64,000 nucleotides of DNA from Lentimicrobiaceae bacterium (GTDB taxonomy: Bacteria > Bacteroidota > Bacteroidia > Bacteroidales > JAGNHN01), in NCBI GenBank assembly GCA_018001695.1, contig JAGNHN010000010.1:1-64000 (forward strand), written 5' to 3'. Positions 57,712-64,000 of this stretch are shown here, in pieces. Under the pieces are notes generated by a model, which worked only from the letters and a program-made list of their open reading frames with translations, was not told the DNA's origin and did no database searches. The position numbers were made by a program, and so were the translations under genes. Within the stretch, counting starts at the first letter, position 1, and the number at the start of each line of letters is the position of its first letter.

Positions 57712-59154
57712 CTATTTCAGGACGAACTTTTGACTGTACTGCTGCTGCTCTCTGACCAGTACCGTGTATACTCCTGGCTGAAGGTGATGCAGGTTGATGG
57801 TTGTTTGTGATACACTGACGCCTGATTCATATACGCAACGGCCCAGTGCATCCATGATTTGCAGCTTGGTATCCGGATTTATCAGAACGGAGGATAAGGT
57901 TACAGTTAGTTGTCTATGTAACACAGGGTTGGGAGAGATAGTGATGAGCCGGACCATGTCTGTTTCATTCCATCCAACCGATTGATTACTGATTGTAATC
58001 AACAATGAATCAGATTTCGAGGGATCCTGAACCGATGTTGCCCTGGCAAATACTGTTCCATCGCTACTCGCCGTTACCAATCCCGTAGGACTAATGCTGG
58101 CCATTCCAGTAAGAGGTACAATGCTCCAACTGACATTTTGCATCGCAGCAGCGGGAATGACCGTTGATACCATTTGCAAAGTACCCTGGGGTGTTTGGAT
58201 AACCGGTGGCACGCCACCCAGGGTGACAACAACCACACCGGTTACAGTGACAATCTGGTTGGAGATGGTGATCAGCAGGGAGTCCATCTTGCTGGAATCC
58301 TGCACAGAAGTCGCTTTAGCCCAGACAGTCCCGTTGGTTATGGCTGTAACCAGCCCCGATGTATCAATCGTTGCCGTTCCTGTTCCGTTCACCATGCTCC
58401 ATGTCACAGCCTGATTGGCTCCGGATGGTATAATACTGGCCTGCATCTGCAGCGTTCCACCATTGGTGTTGATCACAGCCGGAACACCACCCTGTGTGCT
58501 CACATTCACGAAGGCCACAGGGGTCACGCCGCCCGGACTGATTGTCAGTTGCAATAAGGGACGATTTGAATTAACCAGCATAACCAGAGCAGACAAACTG
58601 GTGCTTCCAACACGGGTTGCATTGGCGTTGGTCGTGGTTGATCGGCCCCAGTTGATGGCGGCGGTCGGTGTACTGGAACGGTCCCATTCAACGAAAACGG
58701 CAATGTTGCTGACGCCATTCCAGGCAAAAGGTGTTGTCAGAAACAGGGTTTTCCAGCCCGTTCCGGTGGGTATACTAAATGTGGTTGAGCTGAACACTTC
58801 AGTTGCTCCTTGTACTTCTGTGTCCCAAACGGGAACTGGGCTGGTGGACCATGCTGAGTCTGTGACGTGCTTGAACAGCACCTTGATGTAAGCATCATTG
58901 GTTGTGTATTCTCCTGTCCCACTCTTGTCCCATGCGAGACTGGTGACATTTCCGGCCACACCACCCGCAGCCAGTATTTCACTGGCTGTATAAAGGGAAA
59001 TAGTTCTTGAGTAACGGTTGTTTGTCGTACTTGTTGAAAGCAGAACGTTGGTGGATCCTGCCCCGGTATAGGTTCCCAGTGATACCGTTACCTGGGCGAT
59101 GGAAGGAATGCTGACGGCTAATAGAAGCAGGACAAGGAGTACATTGGTTTTCAT
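57712..59154 (-). CDS. T9SS type A cargo protein with two Big_2 Ig domains
   Basis: 480 residues. The signal peptide ends near SIAQ. An N-terminal beta domain (about 22-205) is followed by two bacterial Ig-like (BIG2) repeats (about 205-300 and 305-390) that share ITNGTVWAKATSVQD / SSDGTVFARATSVQD and SLLITISNQ. The last 80 residues are a sorting domain (ISPNPVLHRQLTVTL, GVYTVLVREQQ, QKFVLK). The repeats fit an adhesin or surface-layer role. The mRNA leader carries a hairpin at its very start. Confidence 0.88.
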   Translation of the reverse strand: MKTNVLLVLLLLAVSIPSIAQVTVSLGTYTGAGSTNVLLSTSTTNNRYSRTISLYTASEILAAGGVAGNVTSLAWDKSGTGEYTTNDAYIKVLFKHVTDSAWSTSPVPVWDTEVQGATEVFSSTTFSIPTGTGWKTLFLTTPFAWNGVSNIAVFVEWDRSSTPTAAINWGRSTTTNANATRVGSTSLSALVMLVNSNRPLLQLTISPGGVTPVAFVNVSTQGGVPAVINTNGGTLQMQASIIPSGANQAVTWSMVNGTGTATIDTSGLVTAITNGTVWAKATSVQDSSKMDSLLITISNQIVTVTGVVVVTLGGVPPVIQTPQGTLQMVSTVIPAAAMQNVSWSIVPLTGMASISPTGLVTASSDGTVFARATSVQDPSKSDSLLITISNQSVGWNETDMVRLITISPNPVLHRQLTVTLSSVLINPDTKLQIMDALGRCVYESGVSVSQTTINLHHLQPGVYTVLVREQQQYSQKFVLK

Positions 59155-59165
59155 AGGACTTGTTT

Positions 59166-59191
59166 CTTAGGGGGTGAATAATTCCCCTAAG
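59166..59191 (-). promoter_or_regulatory. Hairpin at the 5' end of the Big_2 cargo mRNA
   Basis: CTTAGGGG (59166-59173) pairs perfectly with CCCCTAAG (59184-59191) over a 10-base loop. The expected transcript start is close to 59191, so the mRNA would open with this hairpin, 11 bases ahead of the ATG at 59154. It could protect the mRNA end or control ribosome access. Confidence 0.55.
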
Positions 59192-59197
59192 ATAATA

Positions 59198-59219
59198 CAA
59201 ATCTATGTCAGTAGACATA
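59198..59219 (-). promoter_or_regulatory. -7 box with overlapping dyad (possible operator)
   Basis: TAGATTTG on the minus strand (59198-59205) fits TAnnTTTG. Directly upstream lies TATGTC-AGTA-GACATA (59204-59219), a perfect 6-bp inverted repeat that shares two bases with the box. A regulator bound there would meet RNA polymerase. No regulator is identified. Confidence 0.5.
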
Positions 59220-59299
59220 TAACGCCATTCAACATGCATGATCATACATGCGAATGCTGCTCTTCCCAGGTTATATGGCCAACCCAGGCCCTGGTTGTA

Positions 59300-60811
59300 T
59301 TACTGGATGGTCACCATCCTTTGCAAGGATTGACGGCCCTGCAGATGAAGGTAATACAAGCCAGACGGGAGACCAGTAAGCGGTACCGTTGTCAGCCTTT
59401 GCTGTGTCCTGCCTTCCAGAATGTGGCGGCCATTGACATCCAGCAGGATATAGGTAGCACCGGCCATATCGTTCGTGAGCTCGATGGTCAGATAATCCCG
59501 GGCAGGATTTGGATATACCTTGCAGGCATCCAGGTCGCTGACCGCTTCTAAGCCTACACCGCTGATCACGGTCAGGAGAACTGCATTGGAGGTATCAGCA
59601 CAGCCTGCCAGGCTGATAAGGCAGCGGTAAAGGCCGTTGTTGTAAGTAGTCTGACAATTGCTGACCAGGAGGGTAGGCGTTTGGGTGCCACTGTATTGCA
59701 GGCTGTCGGTGAGATTTACCCAAACATTGCTGACCCTGATCTGCCACTGAAACGTGGCTGAAACATCCAGCGGTACAAGGCTGAAGGTAGCATTGGATCC
59801 GGTGTTGACGGACTGATTTACAGGTTGCTGCAGAATCAGTGTGGTGCACTGAACGCTGAGATTGACCAGGTTACTCTCTTCGGTGCAGCCGGACCTCTGG
59901 ATGATGCACCGGAAACTTTGTCCATCATTCAACAGATTGAGGTCTGAAATGCGCAGACTGTCGGTATTTACACCACTATACTGCCCCCCATTGGAAAGAT
60001 TCAGGTAGTTGAGTCCGTCATACCTCTGCCACTGGTAGGTCACGCCTGTATCGGTATCGATTGAAAATACGGCATCTTCCATAATATACCTGGACAGGGA
60101 CTGGGGTTGGTTAAAAATCATGGGAGGGCAATATTGATAGAGATCCCATATTTCCGCCGGAGTCAGGGCGCGGTTCCAAACACCGACATCGTCGAGCAGG
60201 CCATTCGTATAGCTTCCCGAAACGCCACGCCCTACGTGAAATGGCAGCTGCGCCGATGTTACAGCAGTATGCGTAAAGGTATTATAGGCCACCGGCAAAC
60301 CGTTTTTGTAAAATGTCATACTCTTGTTCTGATATACACCGACAAAATGCTCCCAAACATTCAGATTCATCGTGGTAGGTGCCCAGAACCAGGCTGCTCC
60401 TTGTTTATTGGTGCCAAATTGGGCCGTCGTCGTACCTTGGATGTTATAGATGAAGTTGCCATTGGTTGTACTGCCATGCATCAAAAATACCCCAACGGTT
60501 GACGTCGGTTTATTCACCCATATTGAGACGGTGAACGTAGATGTGTCCCTCATGATGAAGCTAGGAGTGTTGTTGATTAGGTAAGCATTGGTGCCATTGA
60601 AGGAGTATGCAGCAGAAGGATTCCCAAAACGGTCGGCTGTCAGCGTAGCATTGAAATTGGTCAGGTGGTTGCCGTTGCCGCTCAGGTCCTGGGTGTTGCC
60701 GTTGAACGAATACCAGGCCAGTAATCCCTGTGCAGGAACATTGACGGGCAATTGAGCATATAGAAAATGCGTAAGGCTGAAAACCAGCACTAAAATGGTA
60801 AATCTTTTCAT
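59300..60811 (-). CDS. LamG and Ig-domain T9SS type A cargo protein
   Basis: 503 residues from MKRFTILVLVFSLTHFLYAQ, a signal peptide. Residues about 28-225 are a LamG/concanavalin-like domain (LLAWYSFNGNTQDLSGNGNHL, LLDDVGVWNRALTPAEI). Two Ig-like domains (about 225-410) follow, each with a CTDS- or CAD-type cysteine pair. The last 80 residues form a sorting domain (VYPNPARDYLTIEL, GLPSGLYYLHLQG). A frame from 61000 is open but lacks a signal there, and the promoter at 60842 cuts it. It probably binds glycans or matrix on the surface. Confidence 0.88.
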   Translation of the reverse strand: MKRFTILVLVFSLTHFLYAQLPVNVPAQGLLAWYSFNGNTQDLSGNGNHLTNFNATLTADRFGNPSAAYSFNGTNAYLINNTPSFIMRDTSTFTVSIWVNKPTSTVGVFLMHGSTTNGNFIYNIQGTTTAQFGTNKQGAAWFWAPTTMNLNVWEHFVGVYQNKSMTFYKNGLPVAYNTFTHTAVTSAQLPFHVGRGVSGSYTNGLLDDVGVWNRALTPAEIWDLYQYCPPMIFNQPQSLSRYIMEDAVFSIDTDTGVTYQWQRYDGLNYLNLSNGGQYSGVNTDSLRISDLNLLNDGQSFRCIIQRSGCTEESNLVNLSVQCTTLILQQPVNQSVNTGSNATFSLVPLDVSATFQWQIRVSNVWVNLTDSLQYSGTQTPTLLVSNCQTTYNNGLYRCLISLAGCADTSNAVLLTVISGVGLEAVSDLDACKVYPNPARDYLTIELTNDMAGATYILLDVNGRHILEGRTQQRLTTVPLTGLPSGLYYLHLQGRQSLQRMVTIQ

Positions 60812-60841
60812 GGATAAGGATTGGGTTGATATTGATCGATG

Positions 60842-60849
60842 CAAATATA
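60842..60849 (-). promoter_or_regulatory. -7 box for the LamG cargo gene
   Basis: TATATTTG on the minus strand, about 31 bases before the ATG at 60811. It supports the short start. Confidence 0.65.
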
Positions 60850-61261
60850 TGCATGGTTGATAATTTTTGAATAATGAATTGGTAATAAACACATCACCGG
60901 ATTCTTCAGGTCCATTTTGTTTGCCCGATATGAATCCCATAGACATAGAGGGGCTATTCTTCGGTATCTGTATTGTTTGTATTTGTCCTATTATTAGCAT
61001 TGTTTGGATCGATTAGTACCTGGGAAATTTCCTCCTGGAGCAGGATGACCTTTATTAACGTGGATTGGAGATGATTCTGAATGATGCTGTGATCCGGGCG
61101 GTTTCTTATGACTAAGTGATAGAATCAGGAACAGATAGGTTGCTTTTAATCAACTTATCAGGTAGAATTCATTCTCAATTTCTCTTGCTATCTGACAGGA
61201 AATGCTTATTTTAACAACTGGATTCAGACTAACCGTAAGAATAATAATAAAAAATATATCG
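60850..61261. other. AT-rich intergenic region between divergent cargo genes
   Basis: About 410 bases with no supported gene. No TAnnTTTG box oriented toward the large gene at 61262 was found, so its promoter is either divergent from consensus or missed. An A/T-run precedes the ATG. No tRNA or strong hairpin was noticed. Confidence 0.5.
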
Positions 61262-64000
61262 ATGAGAAAGATGTTAACCATCGCCTTCATGGTGTTCTAC
61301 GCCACCATGTTGGTTTCACAGCCCGGTGTAAGCCATAGTCCTGATTCGCTCACAATCAGTATCTCAGGATGCAATGACAGTTCCCAATCATTATTGGTGC
61401 TTGGAAATACAGGGTCCGATACATTGTTCTATAACCTCGATGCAGAAGCAAGGCTTGTGGAGGACTTTGATGATGGCCTGGATCCAAATTTCTGGCATTC
61501 TGTCACCAACCTCATTGCTTCCGGCAGTTGCGGTAGCGTGAGTGCAACGAATGCGCTTTATTTCACAGGGTCGGGAACACGCGAGGCGGTTACAAAGCCA
61601 TTTGATGTTGCTGAAAATCTGATCGTATCTTTTTACCTGAAGTTTGCTACCGGTAGCTCGCCATGTGAGAACGCGGATGCCAACGAAGATATGGTTCTTG
61701 AGTATTCCAATGACCTGGGTGCAAGCTTTCAGATTTTCAGAACCTACGATACAGAAGCTTATCCAAATTTCACACTTATAACCGAGGATCTTAGTGCCGT
61801 CATTACAGCCAGAAAGGTTATGCTCAGGTGGCGCCAGGTGGCACATAGTGGAGGTTCGTCTGATAACCTTGCCATCGATAATATTACACTGACCTCCAGT
61901 GCAAGGTCCATAGCCGGTTTTGCCTTCTCTTCAGGCCATATCATCCCAGGGCAGCAGGTCAATATTCCCGTTACTTTCTATGCTGCTTCCCTTGCAACAG
62001 GCGTATATCGTTTCAATCTGGTTGTGACAACAAATGATTCAGCCAATCCCTCGTTATTTATTCCTGTTGAACTTACCGTCTCCGGCGATGCATGGCTGGA
62101 TATCTCAAAATCTCATTTTGATTTTGATACCATGATGGCAACACTCGTTCGCAGTGATTCAGTGCTGGTATACAATAAAGGTTGTGACTCCCTTCATATT
62201 ACAGGGTTTCTATCCTCGGAACCGGGATTCAGCCACCCTGCATTGCCGTTTTCAGTGCCGCCATACGATTCGGCCTGGTTCATTTTAACTTATTTGGCAG
62301 GAGCCACCGGGCAGGTAAATGCGGTAATAACACTTCAAAATAATGATGCAGATACCCTTATCACAGCAAGTGTGTTTGTTTTTCCTAAGCCGTTAGTCGC
62401 CACACAACCCTTCAGTTCTTACTTCCCCATGCAGGGATGTAATGACAGTCTACAGGTTACGTTGACCATTGAGAATACCTATCCAGATAGCCTGACAGTT
62501 GACCTTTGGTCACAGGAGCTTTCCAGCATCACACATTTACAGATCCTCGCCTTCAACCTGGGAACCTCAACTACACGTGAATATCCCAATACAATCGCAG
62601 CTATTAATCAGCTTTATACAAATTACACGCTGACACAGACAAACACTAGTTCGGTAGAGGCTTTCCGGCAGGCATTAGTGAATAAAGATATCCTGCTCAT
62701 TACGGAACCATCATCAGCCTCAGCATCTGTGTTTACAACCCTGGCCCCTGCAATGCAGGAGTTTGCCGGCAGGGGCGGAAGGATTGTCTTTTGCGGAACC
62801 AGCAATTCTGCTTGTGTCTTCAACACAGGACTATTCTCTGGTAACTATGTTGGCTCAACCTCAGCTTCACTGATTGTCGTTGATGCGGGACATTCGTTTA
62901 CAACTGGACTCCCCGCTTCGTTCAATGGTCCGGGAAATAATTACGTATACAATTTCACCGACAGCGATTTTGTCCGGCTTGTCAATGCTGCCACCGGAAT
63001 AATCAGCGGATATCGCAGATTTGGGTCTGGATTGGTAGCCTACATCGGATTTGATTTTTATAATATTAATGCCAATGCAGCCCGTCTCCTGACCAACCTG
63101 ATCACGGCACCCTATGCTACCTACGGTAATATGTCGGCTGGCAAGCTGGTTGTTCCGGCCTCATCTACCGGAACCGTTCAACTCAATTTTGAAGGAAACG
63201 GTCTGATCAGTGACCTGTACCCAGGCAGGATTTTTATAGCATCCCCGCAGATTGGTTGGTTTGACACACTGGATTATGTTTTTGACCTGATTGGAAACCC
63301 CTACATGGAATTGTCCCTTGATACCCTGGTTTGCATACCTACGATCGTTGGCGCTTCAAGTATTAATCAATTAATGGTTTACAATGAAGGTTGTGATACG
63401 TTGGTTATTAGTGTTTTAAGTTCAAGTAACAGTGTTTTTCAACCCCAGGGGACTCCCGTTATTGTACTACCGTTTGACAGCACCATGCTTTCAGTTAGTT
63501 TCAATCCAACTTTTGTTGGCATACACCAGGCTAACCTGCAAATTGAAAATAATCACCTGAACAGGATATTGCCATTGCAAGGTGTCGGACTCCATGTTCC
63601 CCATCTAGAATTCTCAACAGATACGTTGAGCGCTGTCTTTCATCAGTGCCATGATACCATCAATGATACCGTTTACATCATAAACACCGGGCTTGGAGAG
63701 CTTGAATTCGAGATTGTGCCATTCTCCGGAAGCATCCTTGACAGTACCAGCGTCCGTTACTTCTCTACCACGGGTGAATTGGTGTCGCATACCTTTACAG
63801 GCCTGCCAACAGAAGCAGATACCTTGAAGTTGGTCTTTACCATCAACGGGGATTATGATGCCACAAGCGAATACATGGATCTTTATGTTGAAGGGCTCGC
63901 TATAGGAACAATGCCCGGTGGTCCGACGAATACGAACATCTCTGCAACCTGTACCTTTACAGGAGTCCAGGTGCAGAACTGGCTGATGGATGGCGTGCTG
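61262..64000 (+). CDS. Very large secreted protein with reelin-like and ASH/choice-of-anchor D-type domains (partial)
   Basis: The frame opens at 61262 and stays open to the window edge, giving 913 codons with no stop. A signal peptide (about 1-22) is followed by a reelin-subrepeat-like jelly roll (about 66-212): EDFDDGLDPNFWHS, CGSVSATNALYFTG, FYLKFATGSSPCEN, DMVLEYSNDLG, LRWRQVAHSGG and DNLAIDNI. Then come several ASH/HYDIN-like beta domains with a repeated VYNKGCDSL / VYNEGCDTL motif. A flavodoxin/GATase1-like insert (about 425-620) has ILLITEPSSAS and GGRIVFCGTSNS. A T9SS domain would be expected beyond the edge. Function unknown, probably surface binding. Confidence 0.85.
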   Translation, partial: MRKMLTIAFMVFYATMLVSQPGVSHSPDSLTISISGCNDSSQSLLVLGNTGSDTLFYNLDAEARLVEDFDDGLDPNFWHSVTNLIASGSCGSVSATNALYFTGSGTREAVTKPFDVAENLIVSFYLKFATGSSPCENADANEDMVLEYSNDLGASFQIFRTYDTEAYPNFTLITEDLSAVITARKVMLRWRQVAHSGGSSDNLAIDNITLTSSARSIAGFAFSSGHIIPGQQVNIPVTFYAASLATGVYRFNLVVTTNDSANPSLFIPVELTVSGDAWLDISKSHFDFDTMMATLVRSDSVLVYNKGCDSLHITGFLSSEPGFSHPALPFSVPPYDSAWFILTYLAGATGQVNAVITLQNNDADTLITASVFVFPKPLVATQPFSSYFPMQGCNDSLQVTLTIENTYPDSLTVDLWSQELSSITHLQILAFNLGTSTTREYPNTIAAINQLYTNYTLTQTNTSSVEAFRQALVNKDILLITEPSSASASVFTTLAPAMQEFAGRGGRIVFCGTSNSACVFNTGLFSGNYVGSTSASLIVVDAGHSFTTGLPASFNGPGNNYVYNFTDSDFVRLVNAATGIISGYRRFGSGLVAYIGFDFYNINANAARLLTNLITAPYATYGNMSAGKLVVPASSTGTVQLNFEGNGLISDLYPGRIFIASPQIGWFDTLDYVFDLIGNPYMELSLDTLVCIPTIVGASSINQLMVYNEGCDTLVISVLSSSNSVFQPQGTPVIVLPFDSTMLSVSFNPTFVGIHQANLQIENNHLNRILPLQGVGLHVPHLEFSTDTLSAVFHQCHDTINDTVYIINTGLGELEFEIVPFSGSILDSTSVRYFSTTGELVSHTFTGLPTEADTLKLVFTINGDYDATSEYMDLYVEGLAIGTMPGGPTNTNISATCTFTGVQVQNWLMDGVL

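Overview
The window is a stretch of a Bacteroidota chromosome, most like a Bacteroidales or Sphingobacteriia relative. The evidence is seven proteins ending in a type IX secretion (T9SS) sorting domain, two of them of the gliding-motility 'type B' kind, plus Bacteroidota-style RibBA, TamB, BatA, GWxTD, YwqK and PD-(D/E)XK/UvrD AddAB-like genes. The promoters also fit: many genes sit just behind a TAnnTTTG -7 box, sometimes with TTTG 19-20 bases upstream, which is the Bacteroidota primary-sigma signature. No phage, insertion sequence, rRNA or CRISPR array was seen. It reads as ordinary chromosome with blocks of secreted-protein genes.

Layout. 1-420 has no gene but is a chain of stem-loops ending at the terminator of a minus-strand tRNA-Asp. 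A Memo-AMMECR1 fusion (661-2142, plus) faces two minus-strand T9SS cargo genes, an M43 metalloprotease and a BNR-propeller protein, whose C-terminal halves are paralogous. From 8387 to 19338 the minus strand carries an AddB-like nuclease, a MurU-like nucleotidyltransferase, a 40-residue zinc-ribbon-like protein, an AmgK-like kinase fused to a RapZ C-terminal domain, a lipoprotein, a histone-H1-like protein, an AddA-like helicase-nuclease and a T9SS cargo protein. ribBA, tamB and tsaD follow, with the tsaD promoter inside the first codons of tamB. A minus-strand operon (33186 to 26242) holds a BatA-like protein, the topoisomerase IV/gyrase A subunit, a flavodiiron protein and a lipoprotein. Next come a plus-strand block with two type B cargo genes, a ferritin-like gene, gdhA, and an operon rmuC-GWxTD-rlmB-YwqK. 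44609-49741 holds an orphan P-loop protein, a helix-hairpin-helix beta-rich secreted protein with a partner, a DUF2461 gene and hldD. A MerR regulator, an M23 peptidase and alaS follow. The last 10 kb holds a FISUMP-domain protein, a membrane glycosyltransferase, two T9SS cargo genes and a very large secreted protein with a reelin-like domain that runs off the end of the window.

How the genes connect. The cell-envelope theme is strong: predicted amino-sugar salvage (AmgK-RapZ plus MurU), heptose synthesis (HldD), outer-membrane export (TamB), an M23 peptidase and many T9SS cargo. The most promising unusual system is the operon at 11248-14146, where a MurNAc/GlcNAc-type kinase carries the amino-sugar-sensing domain of RapZ next to the predicted uridylyltransferase partner. 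AddA- and AddB-like subunits flank this operon. The other items most worth checking are the structured non-coding block at 1-420, the three-family heptamer repeat at 53896-54000 and the reelin-like domain at the right edge.

Limits: all functional calls come from reading motifs and family resemblance by eye. No alignment, fold prediction or database search was run.
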